Positions 1-11,800 are shown, counted from the first letter of the stretch. The stretch is DNA of 64,000 nucleotides from Pictodentalium vernedei (GCA_031216915.1 CM062290.1:168411453-168475452), one strand, 5' to 3'. Notes: generated by a model from the letters alone, not told the origin. Numbers and translations: made by a program.

Positions 1-11
1 TCCGGGACGCC

Positions 12-304
12 CCGCGTTGTGTCATGGGCAAGGCACTTTATCCCCGTTGCCTACATGGGGGCACGATGACGCCGTGTGCTAAAGCGTACTTCACGTCGAT
101 GGTGCACTTGACTTCAACCGCTGTAACCCTGCTTGGGTGGAGCTTGAACAGAGGTAGTATGTGGAGGAGCTGACAGTTGCTCGTCGATGCTCGGTGGTTC
201 TCTCCGGGTACTCCGGCTTCCCCCAACCGTAAAACTGTCACGGTCACGATTAGCCACTTTGCATAAGTATGTGACCTTAAACACCAATAAATAAATAATA
301 ATAC
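12..304 (+). repeat. SINE copy a: body with tail type 1, no head
   Basis: This is the 5'-truncated body of the main SINE family of the window. It starts with the conserved GCGTTGTGTC block and runs through the CGTCGATGGTGCAC and TCTCCGGGTACTCCGGC blocks. It ends with the type 1 tail (GATTAGCCACTTTGCATAAG, then CACCAATAAATAAA). The tRNA or 5S head is not in the window. The same body recurs in about a dozen copies here. Being 5'-truncated with an AATA-type tail fits LINE-mediated retroposition. It has no coding capacity. Confidence 0.85.
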
Positions 305-607
305 TAGAACGTCAACGAAAAACGTTACCATTCACCTGCCACCTCCCCAAGATCATGAAGGTGACGTGAGGCCAATCACCGCGGTAACTCCTCCAAACCC
401 TGGGGGGGGGGGGGGGGGGGCATGGCGTTTGATAAAGTGAATGCTGTTACGCTGTGACCTTAGTCACAGAGTAACAACTTTCACTTCATCACACGTTATG
501 GCGTTTACCTTGCACGAAAACCAATAACACCGTATTAACTTTCTAATCTTGGCACTTGTTTGTTGTCAATAATAACTAAAAATTTTCGCAGACATCAAAG
601 TATATTT

Positions 608-1999
608 TTAGCTCACCTGACTGACAGTCAGGGGGACTTAAGTGATCAGTTTTTGCCCGTCATCCGTCCGTCCGTCCTAAACTTTACATTATCGACCTCT
701 CCTCATAAACCACTGGTCAAAATTGAACCAAATTTGATATGCATGTTCCTTATCATACGACAATTCAAGTTTGTCCAAATAAAGTAGACATGCCCACAGG
801 AGGCTTCACAAGGGGCATTACTCTGGTAGCACCCATAAATTCTTTTCCTAAATTAAAAAAAAATCTTCTTCTCCAGAACCATCAATTAGACTCTTTAGAT
901 ATTTGGTATATAACATCTCCAGGGGATCAGATTCAAGTTTATTCAAATCGAGTCCCTGGGTTAATATTTGAGCTCCCTATTGGGGCCCGAATTTTACCTT
1001 AGTGCAATATGAGTAAATTTCTTTAAAAATCTTCTTCTTCAGATCTACCAGTCAGAATGCTTTCATATTTGGTATACATCTCTGGAGGGGGGTGGGGTCA
1101 GATTCAAGTTTGTTCAAATCGGGTTCCTGGGTTTATATTTGGTCTCCCTGGGAGCCCGAACTTTGACTTGGTGCAGTTTGAGAGAACTTTTTAAAAAATC
1201 TTCTTCCCCAAAACCATCAATTAGAATCTTTTGATATTTGGTATGCAGCATCTCTGGTGGGAGGGGGGGGGGGGGGGGTCAGATTCCAGTTTGTTCAAAT
1301 CGGATGTCTGGGTTAATATTTGGGCCCCCTATCGCAGCCAGAATTTTAACTTAGTGCAATATGAGGAAATTTCCTTAAACATCTTCTTCTTCAGACCCAA
1401 ATGCTTTCATATTTTTTTTCAACATCTCTAGGGGGTCAGATGCATGTTTGTTCAAACTGGGTCCCTGTGTCAGTACTTGGGCTCTCTAAGAAAGCCCGAA
1501 TTTGAACATAGTGCAATATGAGGGAATTTCCTAATAGATCTTCGTCAGATCCACCAGTAAGAATGCTTTCATATTTGGTACAACCTCTCTGTGTGGGTCA
1601 GATTCTAGTTTGTTCAGATCGATAACCTGGATTAATATTTGGGCTCTCTATTGCAGCCCAAAGTTTTAACTTAGTGCAGTGTGAGGACATTTCTTTAAAA
1701 ATCTTCTTCTTCAGAGCCACCAGTCAGAATTCTTTCATATTTGGTATTTAACATATCTAGTGGGATCAGTGTGAGTCCCCTGGCTTAATATTTTGGATCT
1801 CTATGGGGGGGGGGGGGGGGGGGGTAGGTTAGGTTCAAGTTTGTTCAAATTCATTCCTTTGTGTTTTTCCATAAAATTTGCCTTTCATGACTTCATTCCT
1901 CTGCACTCCTGATAAACCACGACTAACTGAATGTGACCGCAAAATACTTCTTTGAACCACTTTGTCAGGTGAGCGATTAAGGCCCATTGGGGCCTCTTG
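608..1999 (+). mobile_element. Helitron-like/pearl-like element with tandem core
   Basis: The left end at about 611 reads GCTCACCTGACTGACAGTCAGG, a short imperfect palindrome. A core of about six diverged repeats of 165-170 bp follows (about 840-1860), each carrying ATGCTTTCATATTTGGTAT and a TTAACTTAGTGCAATATGAG-like block. The right end at 1961-1999 has TCAGGTGAGCG, a small hairpin (GGCCCATTGGGGCC) and TCTTG. Non-autonomous Helitron-like elements of molluscs have this layout, which is established knowledge; the assignment here is inference. The core family recurs on the opposite strand at 33440-35490 and, decayed, at 15660-16545. Two poly-G runs (about 1260 and 1806) break the core. No protein is encoded. 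Confidence 0.6.
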
Positions 2000-2560
2000 C
2001 TATTCCCCCGACCTTCGAAGGAAGATTCAGGCGTATCTAATGAAGCCCTACGTCCGTCTGTCTGTCCGTCCGCCCGCCCGCCCGCCCGCCCGCCCACCTG
2101 TCCGTCCGTCTGTCCGTACAAACATTTTGCATTGTAACTTCAAAGCCATCTATCGGATTTGGATCTCCTTTGGTATGCTGATAGAACCACATGGGGGAAC
2201 ACGGATATGCACAAGGAACGGGTTCCGTCCAATAATATTTCCCAAAGTTATGGCACTTTTTCACTTTTTCCACTTAGAATATTTTTTTTTCGACTTCTGC
2301 AGTGCATTCACTGCATGTTGGATTTGATTTATTCTTGGTATTCTCATGGACATGCTTTGCAAAAGAATATCCACAAGTATTATTTTTCTAGAGTTATAGG
2401 CCTTTTTGACTTAGAAAATTTCAATTTTTCTGGTTTCAGTATGTTCTGGATTGTAATTTCAAAGCCATCGGACGGATTTGGATCTCCTTTGGTATGCTGA
2501 TAGGCCCACATGGGGGAATGGATACGCTTAAGGAACGGATTCCGTCCAATAATTTTATAA
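2000..2560 (+). repeat. CCGT/CCGC microsatellite plus 319-bp direct repeat
   Basis: A (CCGT/CCGC)n microsatellite at about 2046-2117 is followed by a sequence that repeats with a period of about 319 bp. TTGTAA...AAAGCCATC...GGATCTCCTTTGGTATGCTG occurs from 2132 and again from 2451. The second unit stops near 2560, where the Tc1-related sequence begins. Microsatellite plus long core repeats is the same architecture as the neighbouring tandem-core element, so this is probably a second, partial element of that class. Confidence 0.6.
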
Positions 2561-2594
2561 CAATAACACTAGAGTACGTCTTCAGTATGAATAA

Positions 2595-3625
2595 TCAGTA
2601 CAAGGTGGACCCGCCACGTACCCGGATGACACTCTCCACCCTACGTCTCATGCCTCCAGTCAAACGTCGGATCTGTTCTCGGGTCAATAACATCCATTCA
2701 GCATGCAGAGCTGCTTCCAACTGGTCTAAAGTCTGTACTGGGGGTTCCGTGCCTGGATTCGCCGCCCTATAATGTCCCACACATGCTCCAGAGGATTCAG
2801 ATCTGGGCTTACAGCTGGCCAGGGTAGAGTTGTCACTGCATTGGCTCTCATGGAATCCACCACGGCACGTGATCGGTGAGGCCTGGCGTTGTCGACCATG
2901 TACTGAGGTCGTGTAGCAAGTGGATGGTTGTCGAAATGAGGGACAACGACTGGCTGTAGGGCGTGACGGATGTACTGAGCTCCGGTTAAATTGCCCCTGA
3001 TGGTGTCCAAATCCAGCTTGCAATCATGGGACAGGCATCCCCACACCATAACAGAGCCACCTCCATACGCAACAGTTGGCTGAATGTTCCTGGGGGTATA
3101 AGCTGTGTTCTTCTGTCTCCAAACGCGTGTAAGTCCATCAGTAACGTGCAGTAAATATCGACTTTCGTCTGACCAATGAATTTTCCTCCAGGTCCTCAGA
3201 TTCCAGTCTCGTCTGGTCAAACACCATGCCAAACGAGCACGTTTATGGTGGTCTCTTAACAAGGGACGTTTAATGGCTCTTCTGGCCTTTAGTCCTGCCG
3301 CTTTGAGACGATTTCGGACTGTTCTGGTGCTGATGGGTCGATTTGGTAACCACAGTCTTTTCATCTGAGAACTTGTACTGAAGGGTTCTCGGCGAGCAAA
3401 TCGTATCAGATTCCTGTCTTCTCACGGTGTAGTGACAGGTGGTTTTCCTGACCTTGGACGGTCCATTGCACTTCCGGTCTGCGCATGCTTCCGGACTGAG
3501 CGGCTAACAGCAGTGTAATGGTAGCCCAGATTTCGTTCTATCGCCTTAAAGGACATTCCTGCGGAATGCACACCAATAATCTGATTCCTAATCTCCATTG
3601 ACAATCGTCTCCGTGCCATGTTCAA
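2595..3625 (-). pseudogene. Tc1-like transposase, full length with two lesions
   Basis: Tc1/mariner DDE transposases cut and paste their element at TA sites. Reading down from 3625, an N-terminal helix-turn-helix region (MARRRLSMEIRNQIIGVHSA, then GYHYTAVSRSVRKH) is followed by the DDE domain. The triad is D in HWSDESRY, D in MVDNARPH and E in NPLEHVWD, with 34 residues between the second D and E, the Tc1 signature. The C-terminal part (LDQLEAALHAEWMLLTREQ to RGGSTLY) is present. There are two lesions. A TGA at 3419-3421 sits where an Arg codon is expected. One base has been lost from the G-run at 2740-2744, throwing LDQLEAAL out of frame. The total of about 340 codons is normal for the family. 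It cannot make an active enzyme. Confidence 0.93.
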
Positions 3626-5160
3626 TGATTATGCTTAAATGCCCGTTTCGCACAACGTTAAATACCCACAAATACAGTCGGTACATACTGCTTTTTGTGA
3701 TCCTCGTGGGTAGCATGTTGCACGAATTGTCACAAGCGATGCAAGCACGATGGTTACAACGTATCGTGCAAATCCTACTCTTGCCATCATTATACCTTGT
3801 TTAACTATTTCGAATAATCAGGGGGGGGGGGGGGCATCAAAAATATCAGGGGGTGCTTAACTTTTTTCTTTGTGTATAGCAACCTCCACCCCGCCCTAAG
3901 ATGGCGGAGATCCGGGACGCCGGAAGCACGGGAGCAGCTGTCCACCCTGCCTTCGGACCACGGGGGTGAGACGGGGGGGGGGGGGGGGAGACAATGCCCT
4001 TCCCAGGCTCGTCATTCAATGTTTTTTCAATGATTTATTCTCGGAGTAAAGCTAAAATACATCCCAATCCATTCTGGAAGCTTTCAAAATTCAATGGGGC
4101 AGATCGGGGGTGGGGTATCCCCTACACGATGGGGGAGACATCTCCTCTCAAACTCCTCTATCTAGGCTCTTCAGGACATGCATGCTTCGGTATGGCATGG
4201 TGGGGTTGCTAGTGCGAGTAGAAGCCCTTTTTCTGGTGTCTGACACCCCCCCCCCCCCCCCTGGCCCTGCAGTGCTTCCGGTGCCCCAGGCGGAGATGGG
4301 ACTCTTTCATATATGTGACATAATTATGTTTATGTGTGAGTGCTCCAGCAATGCAGTTGCGTAGAGACCAGTGCACACACCTGAGAGCATTTCAAGAGTC
4401 AGGTCTTTTCTAGGGAATTTTTAAGCATCTTCTATGACTTTCGGCTTGAATTATTTCAATCGTTTTTGGCAGTAAGCTTTATTGTTACTGCAACGGATTC
4501 AATTCAACATCAAGGCGTCTGTTGTATCCACTTCATCAAACACAAAACGGATCAATTTGCGGAATCCAAGTAAACGTCAATAAAACTTGAAACTCCTTTC
4601 AACCACATTGTATTTACAATCACGCAGAAGAGTGACGTCTAGCTTAGCTGCTGAACTCTAAGGAGGGGTTTTAGATCTCGAACATGTCACTGGTGTTCAA
4701 GGGAGTTATTCGCTACTGACACCGGACATGCCATGTGGAGTTCCGAGGAATAATTCAAATTCTAACGTTTTCATGCCAATTCCTGCATTGTCATTTAACG
4801 TTTATTCTGTATGAATGCCCCTCAAATAGCATTTCATATCATCAACCACAATTTTACTGCTTCCATTGAATCAATCGTTTATATTAACCATGGTGTCAAA
4901 GGTAAAGCTTTACACAAACTTTCTGTTCACTTATTCGTGTAAGACAGGCCTTACAAAAAAGTTACTTGAACATTTCTGACCTGGCATTCTAGAAAATGTA
5001 GGGGCGAAAAAAATTGCCCCTCTCAAATTGCCTTGGAGTGCAATTGTCTTCCTAAATCTGTCTCCAGTAAAAACATGTTTTTTAAATATTTCATTGCAAG
5101 AATTAAACAAGACAGATACGATCAGTAACATTTGGTATCAATCACTTGGACTGATACAGA
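3626..5160. other. No gene seen; homopolymer runs
   Basis: This stretch contains poly-G at about 3821-3834 and 3975-3989 and poly-C at about 4247-4262. Near 3855-3880, TGCTTAACTTTTTTCTTTGTGTA resembles the outer end of a Tc1-type transposon, and may be the upstream terminus of the transposon whose transposase ends at 3625. No matching opposite terminus was found near 2560. The remainder (3900-5160) shows no convincing coding or repeat structure. Confidence 0.4.
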
Positions 5161-6076
5161 GTCTGGCACAATCCTGGAAATAAGCAGACTGTCATCTGCA
5201 AAATGAGGACCCCAGAAGGTGAATTTGGTGATGCTACCCTGCACAGATGTCGGTAGTCGTTAGCAACGTTATCGTCCATCAAACCTGTAAATATTTATTT
5301 ATTTATTGGTGTTTTAAGGTCACATATTTCTGCACAGTGGCTAATCATGCCCTCGACAGTTGTACGGGTGGAGGAAGCCGGAGTACCCGGAAAGAACCAC
5401 CGAGCAACGGTTAGCAACTATCAGCTCCCCAACATACTAACTCCACACAAGCAGGGTTAGCATTGGTTGAAGACAGGTGCACCATCGACGTGCAGTACGC
5501 CTTAGTACACAACGTCACCGTGCCCCCACGTGGGCAATGGGGGTGAAGTGTCTTGCCCAAGGACACAGCGCGGTTGCCGCAGGTGGGATCTGACCTGGAA
5601 AACGTGAACCGAGATTCGTCCGTGAATAACACACGTCTCCAGTGGGCCAAGTGAGACAGATTTGGTGCATGTGTCCACAGCCATTGCAATCGACATTGAG
5701 GTCGCCTGGGTGTAAGTTGCGGATCAACGTAGGGACGTTGTGGCCTTAAATGGAACTCCCGCAATCGATTCCTAACTGTTATTGGACACATTCGACGACC
5801 ATGAGTGCCTACAACCTGACTCGCCGTCTCCGTCGCAGGCTGAAATCAGAAAAGTAGGTCTGAGAGACGTATGCCTCTATCTTTACTTAGCTACGTAACG
5901 CGCGGACGTCCGCTCCTGGGACGATCAGCTAATCTTCCGATGGCTCTGAGACACCCATCTAAATGAGATATCGTTGACTCACGGACTCCAAATTGATTGG
6001 CGACGAGACGTTGCTATTGGCCCTGCATAATTGGAGCAATAGCCCTACCCCTATCAACTTCGGACATTCGCGACAT
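5161..6076 (-). pseudogene. Second Tc1-like transposase, split by a SINE
   Basis: Reading from the ATG at 6074-6076, one frame gives a Tc1-type N terminus. It holds VANQFGVRESTIS (helix-turn-helix), GRLADRPRSGRPRVT, VRNRLREFHLRPQRPYV and VLFTDESRF, which has the first catalytic Asp. In-frame stops lie at codons 21, 62 and 77. The frame reaches FSRSD and is then broken by a SINE at 5288-5587. On the far side (from about 5280 downward) the same frame resumes with GAT GGA CGA, giving D-G-R as expected after SRSD in Tc1 transposases, with further stops. The rest of the DDE domain (second Asp and Glu) was not found below 5160. It is an old, truncated relic. Confidence 0.88.
5288..5587 (-). repeat. 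SINE copy b inserted in Tc1 transposase
   Basis: This is the minus-strand SINE body with type 1 tail, 5'-truncated just after the tRNA-like B box (CCCACCTGCGGCAACCGCG). It is flanked by imperfect 10-bp direct repeats, ATCAAACCTG (5278-5287) and ATCTGACCTG (5588-5597), matching at 8 of 10 positions. These fall inside the codons for the RSD-G stretch of the transposase, so they read as its target-site duplication. The tail is AATAAATAAATATT on the minus strand. Confidence 0.88.
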
Positions 6077-6957
6077 TTTGCTTTTGAATCGAGTTGAAAT
6101 GTTTTGCAATCGATGTGCACTGTTGAAAACTTCGATTTGATATGGTTTTTAAGCCCATAGCACGTGGGAGTGCCCCGGATGCACGCTTTGTCGAAAAATC
6201 TGTTGAAAGCATGCAACGTCGCATGTGGTCATGGTTGACTGAATTTTAAGCAAGGACTCTTCAGACAGTACACTGACGTAGCTATGTGTCAAATGTTACT
6301 ACATTTGGTCAACGGTCCGGATAAATTGTATTACCAAAACTGAACTTGCGTTTCTTTTTTCCGTCAGTATATTTTATTTATATTCAATATGTTAGTACCC
6401 AGCAAATAAAACATCCAATTCAATTCAAAATTGTTATCAATAAATCATAAATGAAGGGGCTAAAACGGACTTTAGGTCGTAAGTTTAAAAGCCCCATTAA
6501 GCTCTCCACCAGTTTGGCCGTGTCAGAGTAAAGCAAAGCTGGTAAGAAATTGTAAAACAAGTCTCCACGACGAGGGACCTATTTGTCAATCTAGTTTAAA
6601 CGGAGTGCAATTAATAGCGATTAACAATACATGATAAATCAACTCGATACAGGTTGATAACTAGAAGTTTTGACATCATTTTTGGGGAAGCTCTCTCTGA
6701 GAGCTCCCAAAAGAATAATGCTAAAGCTTAGAATTATCTGTAAAGAAAAAAAAAATGTAACTAAGATGTCTTGCTATCCAGAACCATTTCTGCGGGTACT
6801 GTTGTTCGACGACAAAAGAGCTTTGACAACCAGAGAACAGGATATCTCCAGTTGCACTATTTGTGACCGGTTTCTGCAAACTTCCCACTGGGAAGACCTC
6901 ATGACGTTCACCAATGGAAGGCACACTCTCCACACAACTCAGTAGTGCATTGCAAAA
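6077..6957. other. No gene seen
   Basis: This AT-rich sequence has no recognisable protein or element. The last part (about 6870-6950) is a diverged direct duplicate of about 7258-7335. The two copies share GACCTCA.GACG.TCACCAAT and CACTCTCC.ACAACTCA blocks and lie either side of the TTAA MITE. Confidence 0.35.
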
Positions 6958-7207
6958 TTAACCCTTTACCTACTATGAAATGCAGACGACACATGCAAAC
7001 AAAATTCTTGAATAATTATTTTTTTTCATTTTTGTCTCAAAAATATAGGTTATGACCCCTCATTGGAACGAGCTCAACGAGCTCGTTCCAAAGAGGGGTC
7101 ATAACCTATGTTTTTGAGACAAAACATGAAAAAAATATTGAAAATTAATTGGCGATTTTTGTGAATAGCGCTGACCGGTTTTGGCGTTACGTTAGGTAAA
7201 GGGTTAA
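6958..7207. mobile_element. TTAA-flanked piggyBac-like palindromic MITE, subfamily A
   Basis: The element is bounded by TTAA with terminal CCCTTTACC and GGTAAAGGG, that is TTAA-CCC...GGG-TTAA, the hallmark of piggyBac-type insertion. Its centre is a long hairpin whose arms contain TCTCAAAAA.ATAGGTTATGACC and GGAACGAGCTC around an AACG loop. The outer arms differ: one has GCAGACGACAC.TGCAAA and the other TTGGCGATTTTTGTGAATAG. There is no coding capacity. At least eleven relatives in this window make it the most abundant MITE here. Confidence 0.85.
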
Positions 7208-8654
7208 GACAAACAGGTGTTCAGGATAGCTCAAGGTAGCGCTATTCATGGCTGCCATGATCGATTTCTTCGACTTTCTTCGGAGAGACCTCAGGACGCT
7301 CACCAATAGAAAACACTCTCCCAACAACTCAATGTTCTGAACTAAGTGGCAAGTCTGCAAGACTACATGTTAGTGCGCTTGTTGGAACCCCCATCTACCC
7401 GTCTCCAGGGTCGGACGTCCCAGCTTCAGTTCTATGTTTTAGCAGGAACCCGGGATCATATGTGGCGTTTGTTTTCCTTGTTTTTCTCTGCCTTCCGCAG
7501 AACGAAACATTCAATCACAAGTTACATAGTAACACCAACACCTGACACTGACAGTCGATGTTGTTTGATATTAAAACAATCAATAATTTATTTGCACTGG
7601 AATGTACTTGAAATATTGAAACCAGCTCAATAGCTCTGGCCCAGCATAAGATTCACACACACTGATTAATGACAATGAACACGCGAAGTTAACTGTGTCC
7701 TTCACAAAAACACAACAGAACAAAAGCCGATCCCCGGCCAATATAAACGTATTTCAAAAATAGTTTTTACTATAAATATGAATGTGCGGTGTGAGGATAT
7801 GGTTGTTGAAAATCTATGCAACTTTCTCCAAATCAAAAATAGTAAACACCGCCCCAGTAGTGAATTACCGTGAATTGGATTATGTCTGTATATCGCATTT
7901 ACTGTACGTACCTGTTTCGGGTTAGTGTAGCTCCTCTATCGTTAGTGAACTTTTCTCTTTATTTACTTCAGTTTACATGCCTGGAAAGTATTTTAAAAGA
8001 TCATAATTCAGCTGTTTGAGTGGACCTTTAAATCACAGTCCAATTGAGTTTGTTCTCAATTTGAAAAGAAATATTACATTGGCACCTAAACTAATATAGA
8101 ATAATCCAAGCACTCAGACGTGTGTTTATTTGCTGTCAAGCTAACCTCAAGAGATCGATATTATTTGTATATCTGAACAAAAGTATGGAGGACGTTTCTT
8201 TGACATTCATTCGACTCTTTAATCACTGTCGATACATTAAAATGACCATCATTTGTTCGTCGTGGCTTTATAATTAACGTGTCTACGCAATAAATGTGTC
8301 ATAACAATCTCAATAATATTTTGTTGCAAACTGTGAATGCAGGTAGAAAGTTTCTATATCCTTAAATATAAGGATTGATCCCTCCAATTTGTAGGAAAAA
8401 ATATAACCACGCCGGGGAAGGACCACAACTGTGGAAATATAGTCAGCCAGGGGAATCCTGATAATATACCAGTGTATAAATCATACTGTACCCTGGACTT
8501 ATGTCGCACCGAGTTTTGAGAAAATAACGTTGGAAAATCTATAAGTTTAGCAGGCAAACCTTTGTGGTGGAATACCAATGAACAGTATGTACTTCAGTGT
8601 ACTTCAGTAGTTGGGCGCACACTTCTACGTTCATCTTGTTAACCCGCCTTTTGG
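7208..8654. other. No gene seen
   Basis: Apart from the diverged duplicate segment at about 7258-7335, nothing recognisable was found. The short open frames here have no family features. Confidence 0.35.
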
Positions 8655-8850
8655 TCTTGGAAGTGTCGCCATGCCTCGATGCATGATGGCCGTTCTGTAA
8701 CTCACGTCAGCGGTTATTTGACGTCAATGTCATCGTGATAAGTGGAATTAGTGTGCAGGCGAAGCGCATGTTGTTAAGATAATACGTGTTTCTTTCGGCC
8801 AATTTGTTTGCAGAAGCTCGCCATCGTTGTTGTTGTTGTTGTACCACCTG
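8655..8850 (+). repeat. Decayed arm of the CRE/NRF-1 foldback family
   Basis: The order of blocks matches the foldback arms at 38460 and 54214, although many bases have changed. In order they are a GATGGCCG-like block, TTGACGTCA, CATCGTGATAAGTGG, TTAGTGTGCAGGCGAAGCGC, TGTTGTTA.G.TAATACGTGTTTC and GCTCGCCATCGTTG. The outermost end is not recognisable. The family has therefore been active for a long time. Confidence 0.6.
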
Positions 8851-8920
8851 GTCGTTGTAGGCTGCAGGCGGTGCTATAGAAAGTTTCGTGGTTTCAGAGA
8901 TTTTTTTTAATTCAACAGTT

Positions 8921-10322
8921 CAGGCCCGTCGGAACCGGGGGGGGGGGGGCGGCTGGGGGGGGGGGGGGGGGGCTGCAGCCCCCCCCCAATAATTTGCTCA
9001 TATTTTGTCGTTAGTTTATCCATGATGGGAGCAACCGATGTAATCTTAATAAAACTGGATATTACATTATTGAACTCAGATTAGAACAGTGGCGTAGGAA
9101 CCGGTTGGGGGGAGGGGTAAGGGAGATATTTCCCCCACCCCCACAAATTTGTCAAAAGTAGGCTTTACTGGGCTGGGTTGGTGGTTTCTCCACACGGGAT
9201 GCCCACTGGTTACCATATTCCGACATTACTGTTAATGATTACTGGATTGAGTGGGTTCCATGTGGGCTTTCTTCCACCAATAAAACTGACAGTTGTGTTT
9301 TCGCCTAATTGTGGAAAGCGATGTTAAACCCCAACCAACCACAGAGTAATTCATTGCATGTTCACAATTCCTGTCATTCTGCTCGGAAATCACGCTGAAT
9401 TGATCAGAGAGCTGACGTATTTCCTTATTGACGATGTATTTGCTCAGAATCACTCAGAATGCATATTTGTACATCTTAAAATAAAAAAATTTCCCGGGGG
9501 AGGCCCCCCGGACACCCACCAGCGAGATGGGGAGGTACCCCCTCTCGTGCTTACCCCCACTCGCCTTTTTGCGGTTCGGATGACGCTACGCGTCATAGGA
9601 ATATACGATTTATTTGCTCAGAATCAACCAGAATGCATGTTTTTACATCTTAAATTCGAAAATTTCCCCGGACCCCCACCAACGAGACGGAGGGTATCCC
9701 CTCTCGAGTTCACCCCCACTCGCCGCTCGGATGACGCGTCGCGTCATGGGAATATAGGTCCTACCCCTCCCCCCCCCCCAATAAAATTAGCTTACTACGC
9801 CCCTGGATTAGAATTATGAACGTATCACTGAATGTATAACATGCACCTGCATATGTTGATGTGCAAACGTTTTGAGCAATTCCTTTGGCAGCTCAGAAGA
9901 CCACGACAACCGCTGGCGTAATGATAAAACTAATGAATCCACCATAAGGCCTGACTGTTTTTTAGCATGACGGAATACGGCCACGGCCTACAGGTGAGCC
10001 CGGTGTGAGAACTGTCCCAAAATGTTATGGGGTTCTATTGGGATTTTTGAAACATTTTGTTAAAAAAACAACTTTTGCCGTTTAAAACAATCAAGAGGTT
10101 TTTGCTTCAAAAGCTACCAGAATGCTTCCTTTGATTGCCCTTTTCAAAAAATTTTCTTGGGGATTAACCCCCCCCCCCCCCCCCCCTCAAAAAGCTCGTG
10201 CCTTCAGCACTCTCGCCAGATGCCTTCGGCATCTGGATACCCCATACCCATTTAGTATCAGCCAGTTCACACAAATTAGCAATATCAGCTCCCCCAATAT
10301 AAATTTCGTTCCGACGGGCCTG
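8921..10322. mobile_element. DNA transposon (CAGGCCCGTCGGAAC ends) with nested hAT
   Basis: The ends are inverted repeats: CAGGCCCGTCGGAACC at 8921 and its complement TTCCGACGGGCCTG ending at 10322. Flanking CAGTT (8916-8920 and 10323-10327) is a candidate 5-bp target duplication. The flanks, once joined (AATTCAACAGTT/CTGTATGG.TCGGATTC), align with an uninterrupted paralogous site near 11735-11770. A separate element sits inside at 9087-9805. Poly-G and poly-C tracts occur at both ends (8938-8987, 10170-10186). I saw no transposase. The superfamily is undetermined; a 5-bp duplication argues against hAT. Confidence 0.7.
9087..9805. mobile_element. hAT-like non-autonomous element, exact 8-bp TSD
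   Basis: The element begins CAGTGGCGTAGGAACC and ends ACTACGCCCCTG. It is flanked by an exact 8-bp duplication, GATTAGAA, at 9079-9086 and 9806-9813, which is diagnostic of the hAT superfamily. Inside, a segment of roughly 165 bp is directly duplicated. Both copies run through AGAATGCAT.TTT.TACATCTTAAA, CCCCCACTCGCC and GATGACGC...CGTCAT.GGAATATA. No transposase domain is visible, so it must be mobilised in trans. Confidence 0.88.
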
Positions 10323-11800
10323 CAGTTCTGTATGGGTCGGATTCGTCTAGCACTCTAATTTTTACATATCCCGGCCCCTATTCTATGGACTTCTGATGCC
10401 TTTTTGATAAGGACATTTGCCATAGAACTAAAAGATTTATTTGTTGGGAATAGAGCATAGTGCTTTAAATTGAGTGGTATTTGGTGGGTTAAATCAAATT
10501 AAAGTACGTCAAATAACCGGAAATGGCCTCCAGCAACTCGACTCAGCGGAAAAGTCTCGCTACCGATTGAGTCAGATAGTCGGTTACTCAAAAGAGTGAA
10601 TTAGCTTACAACTTGGCGATTTATTAGGGTATGTGTATATAAATGAAGACCATTGGTTTGTGGACTAGTTTAGACCATTGTGAACAATAATGGCTGCCAC
10701 TCTTTTGGGATTAGTGGGTACCAGTGCGGACCAGCATAGGATATATTACTGTTGGCGGATTATTGTCCTCGGAAGACTGACACTTTTATTGGCTATCACT
10801 ATCTCATGCCACCGCTATCAGCACTACGGTAAAAGTACGACCCCTGATTCAATCACTATTTCTCTACTGTCTTCGCGTGGGCACTTCTAGATGGTATCCA
10901 CACGGTATCCACACGACGAGGGCTGAGAGTCGTCAGAGAAATTACCCAGAAAAGTGATTGCCCAAAAGACTCTTCGACTCATCTGAAAAATCGGAGGACA
11001 TTGGACTTACTGGTAGTGGTTTACTGTATGAGGATCACAGCCATGTGAACCCATGGCCCCTACGAATTTGTCGTATGCGGCCACAAAGGCCCCAGGGAAA
11101 TCCCTCTCTATTAGGTATAATAAAACATTCCTGATACTCTCGTCGGGCTATTGGACATAATGGAATGCTATCGGAGAACGGCAATCGGAGGATCATAGCC
11201 ATATGAATCTATGGCTTCTATGAATTTGTCTTTGAGACTTTGAAGACCATGAGGAAATCCCACTAGGAGGTTTATTCTGGGATCCCCGACACTCTCATCT
11301 AGGTAATTGTGGATGATTGGACAAAATTGTACACTATAAGAAGATGGCTATTGGGGGCCAGGGTCGTATGAACCTATCACCCCTTCGAATCTGTCGTATG
11401 AGGCTAATCTAAACCCCCCCCCCCCCTCCCCCCATCTGGATATTGGAGGACCACTGGACAAAATGGGATACTATTGGAAGATCATATCGTCACTTGAGTG
11501 CGCCAGGCAGAGCGCATCTGCAATCATTTAGCATTCCAGTTGTCACCTTTGTGTAGCCAAGGGACGGTTTTTCTAGAGAGCATAGCCGTGGAACCAGAAC
11601 AACCATTTCAGCTGCATTTTACTTGGTGTACACAGTTGATTTCACGGCGAATAAATTTTTTTGTGTACCTTCTGTTCGCTGTGGGATGCACGCAGTGTTA
11701 TTGTCCCAGTTACGTTGTTTTGGAGCATTTTCAATTCAACAGGAGTGCTGGTTGCATGGTTCGGATTCTTCTGCCATATATTCTTCTGCCATATATTTGT
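10323..11800 (+). repeat. Segmental duplication, copy 1
   Basis: This copy is roughly collinear with 11801-14045. Shared landmarks include ACTCAAAAGAGTGAAT.....CTTACAACTTG, a GAAGACCA.TGGTTTGTG block, GGCGGATTATTGTCCT.GGAA, AAAAGACTCTTCGACTCATCT, GGTAGTGGTTTACT and several CACAGCCATATGAACC...GAATTTGTCGTATG segments of about 160-175 bp. Divergence is high, so the duplication is old. No reading frame is conserved between copies, which argues against coding function. A poly-C run lies at about 11405-11430. Confidence 0.65.
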
